Source of the DNA: CAYRNR01 sp964425605
GTDB lineage: Bacteria > Myxococcota_A > UBA796 > UBA9615 > CAYRNR01
Direction: 5' to 3'
Length of the DNA stretch: 64,000 bases
Assembly (NCBI GenBank): GCA_964425605.1
Contig: CAYRNR010000004.1
Coordinates: 1-64,000 of the forward strand
The notes under the pieces were generated by a model. The model was not told the DNA's origin. It worked only from the letters and a program-made list of their open reading frames with translations, and searched no databases. Both the position numbers and the translations under genes were made by a program. Of this stretch, positions 8,776 to 19,100 are shown one piece after another; position 1 is the stretch's first letter, and each line of letters opens with the position of its first letter.

Positions 8776-9264
8776 TCACCGCGTCTCGTCGCACTCCAAT
8801 TCCAGTTCCCAACCCGACGCCGTTGCCCGGTTCTGCCAGATCGTCTCGTACAGAAGCAGATAGTCGGCCTCGCCTACCAGGTTGCGAAAGTGTCCGGTTC
8901 GGGCGTAGAGGGCCAGATAAATCGGTTCGATCTCCACCAACGCCTCGCGTTCGTCGAGTTTCGTCAGGGTCACGGAGTTGCCCTGAAGGTTCGACTGCTC
9001 CCAGCACAGATACAGGACGAACGCGCGTTCTGGGGAAACGAACGGTACCCAGGTCCTGGCCGACAACGCGTACCCCTCACCGTCGCGGAACCAGTCGAAC
9101 GCAGCCTCCCGACCCTTGTCGCGCTCGAGCATGCGGAACAACTGCAGGTTGCGCGTCCAGGTGTTCTCCGCGCGGATCCAGGCCATCTGGCCATCGTCGA
9201 TCTCCGGGAACGAGGTCGCGGGAAGTGTGCCGATCTCGTCCAGTCGGATCGAGATCGTCTCCAC
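8776..9264 (-). CDS. Hypothetical protein, possibly N-terminally truncated
   Basis: I do not recognise this product of about 162 residues. Codon use is strongly GC3-biased in this frame, and the translation looks like a globular protein (blocks such as AFDWFRDGEGYALSART and FVLYLCWEQSNLQGN), so it is probably coding. The opposite strand also holds an open frame, but it reads like an antisense shadow. The GTG at 9264 is the first acceptable start. The frame stays open upstream with plausible sequence (PPCIVEEEAWWFHH) into the next gene's 3' end without an ATG, GTG or TTG. Either the start is unusual or the 5' end was lost. It lies convergent to the antiporter gene and downstream of lipoprotein A. 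Confidence 0.5.
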   Translation of the reverse strand: METISIRLDEIGTLPATSFPEIDDGQMAWIRAENTWTRNLQLFRMLERDKGREAAFDWFRDGEGYALSARTWVPFVSPERAFVLYLCWEQSNLQGNSVTLTKLDEREALVEIEPIYLALYARTGHFRNLVGEADYLLLYETIWQNRATASGWELELECDETR

Positions 9265-9374
9265 GTGGTGGAACCACCACGCCTCTTCCTCGACGATGCA
9301 GGGGGGCAGGCTGTCAGGACGGAAGGGCAGGAGTGATGCGAGAAGGCGCGGACAACTCGCCTGCGAACGGCTTC

Positions 9375-12300
9375 TCAGTTGCCCACGCCATAGACCACGT
9401 AGGCAGCGCCGGCATTCGTTCCTCCGTCATCGTTGTACCGGGCGCCGATGAGCAGGTCGTCGAATCCGTCGCCGTCGATGTCGCCGACTCCGGCCACCGA
9501 ATACCCGGCTCCGTCGCCGGCCTCCTCACCGATGAAGCGGGCATCCGCGTTCGCCAGGTCCATGGTTCCGTACACTGGGCCATACACGAGGTAGGCGGCG
9601 CCAGAATCCGATCCATCGCCGTCGTGGGTTTCGCTGCCCACGATGATGTCACCGAAGCCATCGCCATCCACGTCACCGGCATGGGCGACTTCGTGGACCG
9701 TGTCGCCGGCGTTCTCCCCCATCAGCTTGGCGTTCGCCGCGGAGAGGTCTACCGTCCCGTACACCGGGCAGTAGATGAGGTATGCCGCTCCGGCGTCCGT
9801 GCCATTCTCGTCGTTGTTCACCGCTCCGATGAGGACGTCATCGTAGCCGTCGCCATCCACGTCGCCGCCCGTATCGAGACCGTACCCAACCGTGTCCTCG
9901 GCCTCCTCTCCGACGAGCTCCGCGTCCGCAGCCGAGAGGTCGATAGTCCCACTCACTGGGCTGTAGAGGATGTACGCTCCGCCGGAACTGTCCCCACCGT
10001 CGTCGTTCCCGTGGCTACTTATCAGGACGTCGTCGATGCCGTCGCCATCGAGGTCGCCGGCTGCCGAGACGCGAGTGCCGACACGGTCGAGGGAGTCCTC
10101 CCCGACCAGCTTCGCATCCGCGGCCGACAGATCGAAGACGCCCGATACCGGTGACTCGACGATGTAGCCCGCACCGGAACGGTCTCCGCCAGCGTCCTGG
10201 CCCCAGGCGCCCGTCAGGAGATCGGCGTAGCCGTCGCCGGACAGGTCGCCGCCGGACACGCCGGCCCCCATCCAGTCGTTGCCGGTTTCACCTACGAGCT
10301 TGGCGTCGGCGAAGGCCAGGTCGATGGTCCCCGTGAGTGGTCCTCTGAGCATGTAGGCAGCTCCGGCATCCCCACCGCCGGCCCCGTTGTAGATCGCTCC
10401 GATGATGATATCTGAGAGACCGTCGGCATCCGTGTCGAATCCACCGTCCACGATTCGTCCGGCGCGGTCCCCGCCGTTTTCACCAATGAACTTCGCGTCG
10501 GCCGTGGACAGGTCCACGTGGCCGTACACCGGGCCGTGGACGAGGTACGCCGCACCCGCGTCGCTGCCGCCAGCGTCCTCGAGGACAGCGCCGACGAGCA
10601 GATCGACGAACCCGTCGCCGTTGACGTCGCCAGCACCTGCGACCGAGTTGCCCGCGTAGTCCTCGCTCGCCTCTCCGATGAGTCGGGCGTCGGCGACGGA
10701 CAGGTCGTAGGTGCCTGCGAGGCCGCATCCAGCTTCCACTCCATCACAGTCATTGTCGATCCCGTCCCCGCAAACCTCGACCTCACCAGGATTCGCGTCA
10801 GCGTCGCCGTCGTCGCAGTCCCCGCCGCACGTGGTCCATCCATCGCCATCTACGTCCTGAACGTTGAGCCCCACGTCAGCGTCGTCGCAATCCCCGCCGC
10901 ACTCGGTCGCTCCGTCCTGGTCGTCGTCGGACTCCATGGGGTCGGTCTGGCCATCACAGTCGTTGTCGAGGTGGACATCGCAGACGTCGGGGGCTCCGAC
11001 GTGAACGGCCGTGTCGCCGTCGTCGCAGTCGTTCTCGCAAACCATCCATCCATCGCCATCGGCATCGTCTTCGTCAGCAGGGATGGTCCCGTTGCAGTTG
11101 TTGTCGATGCCGTCGCAGACTTCAGCTGCCCCGGGGTAGACGGTCCCGTCTCCATCGTCACAGTCGCCCTCGCAGACCATGGAGCCATCGCCGTCGTCAT
11201 CTACTTCCGTGGCCGAGAGCGAGCCATCGCAGTTGTTGTCGATGCCGTCGCAGATCTCGATCCCGCCAGGGAAGGCAGCGGCCTCGCCGTCGTCGCAGTC
11301 ACCGTCGCAAGGCGAGTGCCCATCCCCATCGTTGTCCTCTGGGTGCATGTCCGGATCGTCGTCGTCGCACTCCTCGCAGCCCATCCAGCCGTCACCGTCG
11401 TAGTCGTTCTCGTCCACAGGAAGGACGCCGTCGCAGTCGGTGTCCAGCCCTTCGCAGACCTCTGCTGCTCCAGGATGCCGGCTCGCGTCGGAATCGTCGC
11501 AGTCGCCCTCGCAGACCATGGAGCCGTCCCCGTCGTCGTCCACCTCGGTCGCAGTCGCGGCACCGTCGCAGTCGTTGTCTTGGCCGTCGCAGACCTCGGT
11601 GTTGCCCGGGAAGTTGCCGGCGTCCCCGTCGTCGCAGTCGCCCCCGCACACCCTCACGCCATCCGCGTCGGTGTCGTTCTCGTCTGCGGGAATGGTGCCA
11701 TCACAGTCGTCGTCCACGCCGTTGCAGTCCTCGGTGGCTCCCGGATAGATAGCGCTGTCGTCGTCGTCGCAGTCGTCCTCGCAGATCATGAACCCGTCGA
11801 GATCGCCGTCCACCTCGGTCGCGTCTGGTGCACCGTCGCAGTCGTTGTCGATGGCATCGCAGAGTTCGGTGGCGCCTTCGTAGACGGTGTCGTCGCTGTC
11901 GTCGCAGTCGGTGTTGTCGGTGACCCAATCGGCCTGGGGAGCGCAGGTGTAGTCGCCGGCGTCGGCGCTGTCCCCGTGCAAGTCGCCGTCCAGGTCGGGG
12001 TAGTACGTGTCGAACGCTAGTCCGTCGTCCGGCGTGCCGTTGCAGTCGTTGTCGATGTCGTCGCAGATTTCCGCGGCGCCCAAGTAGGAGGTCTCGTCAT
12101 CGTCGTCACAGTCCCCGGAACAGGTGTCCATGCCGTCGCTATCGGAGTCGTCGAGGTTCAAGTCTGCATCCGAATCGTCGCAGTCGCCCTCGCACTCGGC
12201 GATCCCGTCCCCGTCGTCGTCCAACTCCTCATCTGCGGGGCTGCCATCGCAATCGGTGTCGATCCCGTCGCACCCTTCGTCGGCGTCTGGATGGACGGTC

Positions 12301-12626
12301 TCGTCACCGTCATCGCAGTCTCCATCCTGGACCGTCCAACCGTCCCCGTCTTCGTCCTCGCAGCCTGTGGCCGCTGCGCATCCGTCGTCGTCGCAGTCGG
12401 TCAGGCCGTCCTGATCGTTGTCCACTCCGTCGTCGCACTCGCCGGCCTCGTCTCCCTCGATCTCGGTGGGTGTGGTGTCGTCGTCATCGTCGGCGGTGGT
12501 GTCGTCATCGTCGTCAGCGGTGTTGTCGTCGTCCCCTGCGGTGTCGTCGTCGCTCTCGGTCGGACAGCCGAGGGCGAAGGCGAGGGCGGTGGCGAGGATG
12601 ATGGAGAAGGTGTGTTTGGTCCACAT
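9375..12626 (-). CDS. Lipoprotein A: MopE repeats plus 7-bladed FG-GAP propeller
   Basis: The 1083-residue product starts with a lipoprotein signal (lipobox FALGC, Cys21) followed by an Asp/Thr linker and the segment GECDDGVDNDQDGLTDCDDD. About ten MopE-type repeats with cores like GDCDDGD...PGA.E.CDG.DNDCDG occupy residues 60-630. Such acidic, Cys-paired repeats are annotated as putative metal-binding (MopE-like) domains. Residues 635-1083 hold seven FG-GAP repeats, each opening with a DLSAADAKLVGE-like strand and carrying a GDVDGDGYDDVLIGA-like calcium loop. Seven copies fit a complete integrin-alpha-type propeller. It is probably an outer-surface adhesion or binding protein. It is the first of three equal-length paralogues. 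Confidence 0.9.
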   Translation of the reverse strand: MWTKHTFSIILATALAFALGCPTESDDDTAGDDDNTADDDDDTTADDDDDTTPTEIEGDEAGECDDGVDNDQDGLTDCDDDGCAAATGCEDEDGDGWTVQDGDCDDGDETVHPDADEGCDGIDTDCDGSPADEELDDDGDGIAECEGDCDDSDADLNLDDSDSDGMDTCSGDCDDDDETSYLGAAEICDDIDNDCNGTPDDGLAFDTYYPDLDGDLHGDSADAGDYTCAPQADWVTDNTDCDDSDDTVYEGATELCDAIDNDCDGAPDATEVDGDLDGFMICEDDCDDDDSAIYPGATEDCNGVDDDCDGTIPADENDTDADGVRVCGGDCDDGDAGNFPGNTEVCDGQDNDCDGAATATEVDDDGDGSMVCEGDCDDSDASRHPGAAEVCEGLDTDCDGVLPVDENDYDGDGWMGCEECDDDDPDMHPEDNDGDGHSPCDGDCDDGEAAAFPGGIEICDGIDNNCDGSLSATEVDDDGDGSMVCEGDCDDGDGTVYPGAAEVCDGIDNNCNGTIPADEDDADGDGWMVCENDCDDGDTAVHVGAPDVCDVHLDNDCDGQTDPMESDDDQDGATECGGDCDDADVGLNVQDVDGDGWTTCGGDCDDGDADANPGEVEVCGDGIDNDCDGVEAGCGLAGTYDLSVADARLIGEASEDYAGNSVAGAGDVNGDGFVDLLVGAVLEDAGGSDAGAAYLVHGPVYGHVDLSTADAKFIGENGGDRAGRIVDGGFDTDADGLSDIIIGAIYNGAGGGDAGAAYMLRGPLTGTIDLAFADAKLVGETGNDWMGAGVSGGDLSGDGYADLLTGAWGQDAGGDRSGAGYIVESPVSGVFDLSAADAKLVGEDSLDRVGTRVSAAGDLDGDGIDDVLISSHGNDDGGDSSGGAYILYSPVSGTIDLSAADAELVGEEAEDTVGYGLDTGGDVDGDGYDDVLIGAVNNDENGTDAGAAYLIYCPVYGTVDLSAANAKLMGENAGDTVHEVAHAGDVDGDGFGDIIVGSETHDGDGSDSGAAYLVYGPVYGTMDLANADARFIGEEAGDGAGYSVAGVGDIDGDGFDDLLIGARYNDDGGTNAGAAYVVYGVGN
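11554..11920. repeat. 367-bp block identical to 14944-15310
   Basis: By eye every base of this stretch in lipoprotein A matches 14944-15310 in lipoprotein B (constant offset 3390), third codon positions included. The wider MopE-coding region 10738-11920 is nearly identical to 14128-15310, while the propeller-coding halves have clearly diverged. This indicates recent duplication or gene conversion limited to the repeat half. Confidence 0.85.
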
Positions 12627-12651
12627 GTGGATCCCCCTGGGTGATCTGCGG

Positions 12652-12660
12652 AGGATAGCA
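12652..12660 (-). promoter_or_regulatory. Extended -10-like element of lipoprotein A
   Basis: TGCTATCCT on the minus strand, 25 nt before the ATG at 12626, within the context GCGTGCTATCCTCCGC. The same 9-mer sits at a similar distance before lipoproteins B and C. No clear -35 box is seen. Confidence 0.5.
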
Positions 12661-12758
12661 CGCAGGCGACCTCGCCCTGAGACGCTCAGGTGGCGAGCCC
12701 TGCTGTTGCCGGCCGCTGCGCGGCGGCGGATTCCGGAAGGAGCGGGGGTGTTACTCCG

Positions 12759-15700
12759 TCAATCCGTGGCATAGACGATGTACACGGCGCCGGCATCCGT
12801 ACCCCCCGCGTCGTTGTAGTACGCACCGAACACCAGATCCATCAAGCCGTCCCCATCGATGTCGCCGCCGTAGGAAACGTATCCCGCCTGGTCGCCGGAT
12901 GCCTCTCCTGTGAATTTGGCATCGGCTGCAGACAGGTCGACGGTTCCGAACAATGGTCCGTACAGGAGATACGCAGCGCCATTGTCGGTCAAGCCAGCGT
13001 CGTTGTAGCGCGCGCCGACCAGGATGTCGGCGTACCCGTCTCCGTCGACATCTCCAGCCGTAGCTATCGGAAGGAACCCGCCATCTCCGGCGTTCTCGGC
13101 AACCAGCTTGGCGTCCGCAGCGGACAGGCTGATATTTCCGTATGCGGGGCCGTACAGGAGATAGGCTGCTCCGGCGTCCACACCGCCCGCGTCCTCGTAG
13201 CGTGCGCCAATCAGGATGTCGTCATATCCGTCGCTGTCGACATCGCCCGCCGCGGAAACCGAATAGCCACCTTGATCTCCCTCCGACTCTCCCGTGAACT
13301 TGGCGTCTGCGGCGGAGAGACCGACGGTGCCAGAAAAGGGGCCGTAGACGAGGTAGGCCGCGCCGGCGTCAGCCCCTCCCGCATCGTTGTATGGCGCACT
13401 GATGAGCACGTCGTCGTATCCATCGTTGTTCACGTCGCCAGCTGAGCGTGCCATGTTTCCCGCCCAGTCCCCCGCATTCTCACCCACCAGCTTGGCGTTC
13501 GCCGCAGATAGGCCCAGCGTGCCGTAGATGGGTCCATTCAGCAGATAGGTGGCTCCTGCGTCGACTCCGCCGGCGTCCTCGTTGTAGGCGCACACCAGGA
13601 TGTCTGCCCAGCCATCAGCGTCGACATCTCCGGCTGAGGCCACGCATCGTCCCGCGTGATCTTCGGCGGCCTCGCCGATCAGCTTTGCGTCCGCTGCAGA
13701 TAGGTCGATGGTGCCCGAGAGCGGTGTATAGAAGAGATAGGCAGCACCTGCGGCATCACCGCCCGCGTCTTGCTCGGTCGAACCGACGAGGATGTCGTCG
13801 AGGCCATCGTTGTCCACGTCGCCGGCGACTGCAACGCTGCCGCCAGCGTAGTCGGAAGCGGATTCCCCGATTAGTTTTGCGTTCGCCGCCGAGAGATCGA
13901 TTTGGCCGTTGAGAGGGCCATGTAGGACGTACGCTGCGCCAGAGTTGGAGCCGCCAGCATCGCTCCGCTGTGCCCCGACCACCACGTCGCCGAATCCGTC
14001 GCCATTCAAGTCGCCGCCTGCCGAAAGACCGAGGTACCTCGATGTGTAGTCGTGGGCTTCCTCGCCAATGAGTTTGGCCGTGGAGTTGGCCAAGCTGATC
14101 GTCCCTTCCGGTCCGCATCCTGCCTCGACTCCATCACAGTCGTTGTCGATCCCGTCCCCGCAAACCTCGACCTCCCCAGGATTCGCGTCGTCGTCGCCGT
14201 CGTCGCAGTCCCCGGCACACGTCGTCCATCCATCGCCATCTACGTCCTGAACGTTGAGCCCCACGTCAGCGTCGTCGCAATCCCCGCCGCACTCGGTCGC
14301 TCCGTCCTGGTCGTCGTCGGACTCCATGGGGTCGGTCTGGCCATCACAGTCGTTGTCGAGGTGGACATCGCAGACGTCGGGGGCTCCGACGTGAACGGCC
14401 GTGTCGCCGTCGTCGCAGTCGTTCTCGCAAACCATCCATCCATCGCCATCCGCATCGTCTTCGTCAGCAGGGATGGTCCCGTTGCAGTTGTTGTCGATGC
14501 CGTCACAGACTTCAGCTGCCCCGGGGTAGACGGTCCCGTCTCCATCGTCGCAGTCGCCCTCGCAGACCATGGAGCCATCACCGTCACCATCTACTTCCGT
14601 GGCTGAGAGCGAGCCGTCGCAGTTGTTGTCGATGCCGTCGCAGATCTCGATCCCGCCGGGGAAGGCAGCGGCCTCGCCGTCGTCGCAGTCACCGTCGCAA
14701 GGAGAGTACCCATCTCCATCGTTGTCCTCGGGGTGCATGTCCGGATCGTCGTCGTCGCACTCCTCGCAGCCCATCCAACCGTCCCCGTCGTAGTCGTTCT
14801 CGTCCACGGGCAGGACTCCATCACAGTCCGTGTCGAGTCCTTCGCAGACCTCGGTCGCGCCGGGATGCCTTGAAGCGTCAGCGTCATCGCAGTCGCCCTC
14901 GCACACCATGGAGCCATCCCCGTCATCATCCACCTCGGTCGCGGTCGCGGCACCGTCGCAGTCGTTGTCTTGGCCGTCGCAGACCTCGGTGTTGCCCGGG
15001 AAGTTGCCGGCGTCCCCGTCGTCGCAGTCGCCCCCGCACACCCTCACGCCATCCGCGTCGGTGTCGTTCTCGTCTGCGGGAATGGTGCCATCACAGTCGT
15101 CGTCCACGCCGTTGCAGTCCTCGGTGGCTCCCGGATAGATAGCGCTGTCGTCGTCGTCGCAGTCGTCCTCGCAGATCATGAACCCGTCGAGATCGCCGTC
15201 CACCTCGGTCGCGTCTGGTGCACCGTCGCAGTCGTTGTCGATGGCATCGCAGAGTTCGGTGGCGCCTTCGTAGACGGTGTCGTCGCTGTCGTCGCAGTCG
15301 GTGTTGTCGGCGACCCAGCCCGTCTGCGGATCGCAGGTGTACTCACCGGGTTCGGCGGTGTCGCCGTGGAGGTCACCATCGAGGTCCGGGTAGTAGGTAT
15401 CGAATGCCAGCCCGTCGTCCGGCGTGCCGTTGCAGTCGTTGTCGACGTCGTCGCAGACTTCCGAAGCCCCGGGGTAGGAAGTCTCGTCGTCGTCGTCGCA
15501 GTCGTCCGAACAGGTGTCCACGCCGTCCCCGTCTGCATCGTCGATGTTCAGGCCGGCATCCGAATCGTCGCAGTCCCCCTCGCACTCGGCCGCCCCGTCG
15601 CCGTCGTCGTCGACCTCCTCATCGGAAGGGCTGCCGTCGCAGTCCGTGTCGATGCCATCGCAGCCCTCGTCGGCCCCTGGGTGGACGGTTTCGTCCAGGT

Positions 15701-16010
15701 CGTCGCAATCTCCGTCCTGCACGACCCACCCGTCCCCGTCAGCGTCCTCGCAGCCGGTGGCCGCAGCGCACCCGTCGTCGTCGCAGTCGGTCAGGCCGTC
15801 CTGATCGTTGTCCACGCCGTCGTCGCACTCGCCGGCCTCGTCGCCTTCGATCTCGCCTGGAATCGTGTCGTCGTCATCCGACGTTGCGTCATCGTCGTCC
15901 GAGGCGGTGGTGTCGTCGTCACCGGACGTGTCGTCGTCGTCTGTTGGACAACCGAGTACGACGGCGAGGCTCATGGCGAGGAGAAGGGCGAGGATGGGTT
16001 GGGTCCGCAT
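12759..16010 (-). CDS. Lipoprotein B: MopE repeats plus 7-bladed FG-GAP propeller
   Basis: This is a tandem paralogue of lipoprotein A with exactly the same length, 1083 residues. The ATG at 16010 follows AAAGGGGGACTCTC; the longer open frame to 16277 has no signal sequence and was rejected. A lipobox (SLAVVLGC) and Asp/Ser/Thr linker lead into about ten MopE repeats, then seven FG-GAP repeats from about residue 635. Much of the MopE half is almost identical to lipoprotein A at DNA level, but the propeller blades differ in sequence and so may differ in ligand. The product is presumably lipid-anchored and exported. It is divergent from lipoprotein C across 137 bp. Confidence 0.9.
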   Translation of the reverse strand: MRTQPILALLLAMSLAVVLGCPTDDDDTSGDDDTTASDDDDATSDDDDTIPGEIEGDEAGECDDGVDNDQDGLTDCDDDGCAAATGCEDADGDGWVVQDGDCDDLDETVHPGADEGCDGIDTDCDGSPSDEEVDDDGDGAAECEGDCDDSDAGLNIDDADGDGVDTCSDDCDDDDETSYPGASEVCDDVDNDCNGTPDDGLAFDTYYPDLDGDLHGDTAEPGEYTCDPQTGWVADNTDCDDSDDTVYEGATELCDAIDNDCDGAPDATEVDGDLDGFMICEDDCDDDDSAIYPGATEDCNGVDDDCDGTIPADENDTDADGVRVCGGDCDDGDAGNFPGNTEVCDGQDNDCDGAATATEVDDDGDGSMVCEGDCDDADASRHPGATEVCEGLDTDCDGVLPVDENDYDGDGWMGCEECDDDDPDMHPEDNDGDGYSPCDGDCDDGEAAAFPGGIEICDGIDNNCDGSLSATEVDGDGDGSMVCEGDCDDGDGTVYPGAAEVCDGIDNNCNGTIPADEDDADGDGWMVCENDCDDGDTAVHVGAPDVCDVHLDNDCDGQTDPMESDDDQDGATECGGDCDDADVGLNVQDVDGDGWTTCAGDCDDGDDDANPGEVEVCGDGIDNDCDGVEAGCGPEGTISLANSTAKLIGEEAHDYTSRYLGLSAGGDLNGDGFGDVVVGAQRSDAGGSNSGAAYVLHGPLNGQIDLSAANAKLIGESASDYAGGSVAVAGDVDNDGLDDILVGSTEQDAGGDAAGAAYLFYTPLSGTIDLSAADAKLIGEAAEDHAGRCVASAGDVDADGWADILVCAYNEDAGGVDAGATYLLNGPIYGTLGLSAANAKLVGENAGDWAGNMARSAGDVNNDGYDDVLISAPYNDAGGADAGAAYLVYGPFSGTVGLSAADAKFTGESEGDQGGYSVSAAGDVDSDGYDDILIGARYEDAGGVDAGAAYLLYGPAYGNISLSAADAKLVAENAGDGGFLPIATAGDVDGDGYADILVGARYNDAGLTDNGAAYLLYGPLFGTVDLSAADAKFTGEASGDQAGYVSYGGDIDGDGLMDLVFGAYYNDAGGTDAGAVYIVYATD
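14944..15310. repeat. 367-bp block identical to 11554-11920
   Basis: This is the partner copy, inside lipoprotein B, of the identical block in lipoprotein A. The two copies are in direct orientation 3390 bp apart, so recombination between them could delete or fuse the two genes. Confidence 0.85.
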
Positions 16011-16036
16011 GAGAGTCCCCCTTTCTACTGTGCGGA

Positions 16037-16045
16037 AGGATAGCA
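16037..16045 (-). promoter_or_regulatory. Extended -10-like element of lipoprotein B
   Basis: TGCTATCCT on the minus strand, 26 nt upstream of the ATG at 16010, in the context GCGTGCTATCCTTCCGC. It forms one half of the divergent A/B-type and C-type control region. Confidence 0.5.
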
Positions 16046-16112
16046 CGCAGCTCAGCGGTTCCTCCCGCGCCAAGGACACGTCATCGCTACCTCGCGACAT
16101 CCCGCCCGGGCT

Positions 16113-16121
16113 TGCTATCCT
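16113..16121 (+). promoter_or_regulatory. Extended -10-like element of lipoprotein C
   Basis: TGCTATCCT, 26 nt upstream of the ATG at 16148, matches the elements before lipoproteins A and B. A strong CAGGGGGAATCC ribosome-binding site lies between it and the start. Confidence 0.5.
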
Positions 16122-16147
16122 GCTTGGAGACCAACCAGGGGGAATCC

Positions 16148-19100
16148 ATGCGGATCGACCATTTCGTCGCGTTCTTCTTCGCCGTCGCTCTGACCTTCGC
16201 CATGGGCTGTCCGACGGACGATGACGACGACACCACGGGAGACGACGACACCGTCTCCGACGACGATGACGCGACATCGGACGACGATGACACGACCCCG
16301 ACCGAGTTCGAGGGGGACGAGGCGGGCGAGTGCGATGACGGGGTGGACAACGATCAGGACGGGCTCACCGACTGTGACGACGATGGTTGTGCCGCAGCCA
16401 CGGGCTGCGAAGACGACGATGGCGATGGCTGGACGGTCCAGGGCGGCGACTGCGATGACGGCGACGAGACTGTCCATCCCGAGGCTGAAGAGGGGTGTGA
16501 CGGGATCGACACGGACTGCGATGGAAGCCCCTCGGACGAGGAGGTGGACGATGATGGGGATGGGGTCGCCGAGTGTGAGGGAGATTGTGACGACTCCGAC
16601 GCCGATCTGAACCTCGACGACGCCGATGGTGACGGCGTGGACACCTGCTCCGACGACTGCGACGACGCGGACGAGACCTCGTACCCGGGGGCCACGGAGG
16701 TCTGCGACGACCTCGACAACGACTGCAATGGCACGCCAGACGATGGGCTGGTGTTCGACACCTACTACCCCGACGCCGACGGGGACCTCCGGGGTGATCA
16801 GGACGATGCCGGAGAGTACACCTGCGATCCGCAGGCGGACTGGGTGGCCGACAACACCGACTGTGACGACTCGGACGACACGGTGTACGAGGGCGCGACC
16901 GAGCTGTGCGATGCCATCGACAACGACTGCGATGGATCTCCCGACGCGACCGAGGTGGACGTCGACGTCGACGGTTTCATGATCTGCCAGGGGGACTGCG
17001 ACGACGCCGACGGCGCCATCTACCCCGGCGCCACCGAGGCCTGCAACGGCGTGGACGACGACTGCGATGGGACGGTGCCTGCGGACGAGGATGACGCCGA
17101 CGGCGATGGCGTGCGTGTGTGCGAAGGGGACTGCGATGACGCGGACGCAGCCAACTTCCCGGGCAACACCGAGGTCTGTGACGGGAACGACAACGACTGT
17201 GATGGGACTCCGAACGCCAACGAGGTGGATGACGACGGCGACGGATACAGGATCTGTGAAGGCGATTGTGACGATGCGGACGCCAGCAGGAATCCCGGGG
17301 AGATCGAGGCCTGCGAGGGCCTCGATACGGACTGCGATGGCGTCCTGCCGGTGGACGAGAACGACTACGACGGTGACGGGTGGATGGGCTGCGAGGAGTG
17401 CGACGACGATGACGCGGGCATGCATCCGGACGACCTGGACGGGGACGGATACTCCCCGTGCGACGGCGACTGCGACGACGGCGAGGCCACGGCGTACCCC
17501 GGTGGCATCGAGATCTGCGACGGGTTGGACAACAACTGCGACGGCTCACTCTCAGCCACGGAGGTGGATGACGACGGCGACGGATCCATGGTCTGCGAGG
17601 GGGACTGCGACGACGGTGAGGCCACGGTCCATCCGGGGGCGGCGGAGGTCTGCGACGGTATCGACAACAACTGCAACGGGACGGTCCCCGCGGACGAGGA
17701 CGACGTGGACGGCGACGGCTTCATGGTCTGCGAGAACGACTGCGACGACTCGGATCCCGCGGTTCACCACGGCGCTGCTGACGTCTGCGACGCCCATCTG
17801 GACAACGACTGCGACGGGGTGACCGATCCACTGGAGTCGGACGACGACCAGGACGGCGCCACCGAGTGCGGCGGGGACTGCGACGACGCTGACGTGGGGC
17901 TGAACGTGCAGGACGTGGACGGCGATGGCTGGACCACGTGCGAGGGCGACTGTGACGACGGCGAGCCGGACGCGAACCCCGACGAGGAGGAGGTCTGCGG
18001 AGACGGCATCGACAACGACTGCGATGGTGTGGCCTCCCCCTGCGGCTTCGAGGGCGACATCGATCTGGCCACCGCCGACGCCAAGCTCCTCGGCGAGGCC
18101 AACAACGACCAGGCCGGCAACTTCCGCAGCCTCTGGAATGCCGGAGATCTCGACGGCGACGGCGCGGATGACATCGTCGTCGGAGCGACCTACAACGACC
18201 ACGCCGACTACAACGCCGGGACGACCTACATCTTCTACGGGGCCGTCACCGGAGACCTCGACCTGGGAACGGCCGACGCAGAGCTGTACGGCGAGGTCAC
18301 CAGCGACGTCTCCGGGTACGCGGTCGCCGGGGACGGCGACGTCAATCAAGATGGATACGGTGACTTGCTGATCGGCGCGCATGGACAGGACGCCGGAGGA
18401 TCGATGGCTGGAGCAGCCTACCTGTTCCACGGGCCCATCTACGGCTCGCATTCCCTGGCCACGGCCGATGCGAAGTTCATCGGAGAGAACGCGCAGGACT
18501 ATGCGGGGATCGCGACGAGGCTCGATGGCGACGTGAACGCCGACGGCGTGGACGACATCCTCATCGGAGCCTACCTCAACGGCGAGGGTGGAACCGAGGC
18601 TGGCGCCGCGTACGTGGTGTTCGGACCTGTCACGGGCACCGTCGACCTGTCCGCCGCTGACGCCAAGCTCGTGGGCGAGGACGCCGGCGACAGGGCGGGA
18701 CTCGGCGTCGCCATGTCCGGGGACGTCGATGACGACGGCGTCAACGACGTGCTCGTCGGAGCGTACTGGAACGACGACGCGGGGACGGACGCAGGCAAGG
18801 CCTACCTGATCTACGGCCCCGTCAACGGCGACCTCGACCTGTCCTCTGCTGACGCGACGTTCGTCGGCGAGGAAGAGGAGGACGCCGCCGGCGTCAGCGT
18901 TTCGTTCGCCGGGGACGTGAACGGCGACGGTCACGACGACATGATCATCGGCGCGTGGAAGAACGATCGCGGAGGGCTGGATTCCGGAACAGCCTACCTC
19001 GTCCATGGTCCGGCCTATGGCCAGAACGATCTCTCGGCGGCGGACGCCATCATGATCGGCGACGCGGCCGGCGACTACACGGCCAAGACCGTTGCCGCGG

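Noticed and set aside
8746..9336. 196-codon plus-strand frame opposite the hypothetical gene
   Set aside because: The minus frame has the GC3 bias and globular protein character; the plus frame is its shadow.
10738..11920. Short periodic DNA repeats that could suggest a CRISPR array or satellite
   Set aside because: The period follows the MopE protein repeat in frame, spacers are not unique, and no cas genes are nearby.
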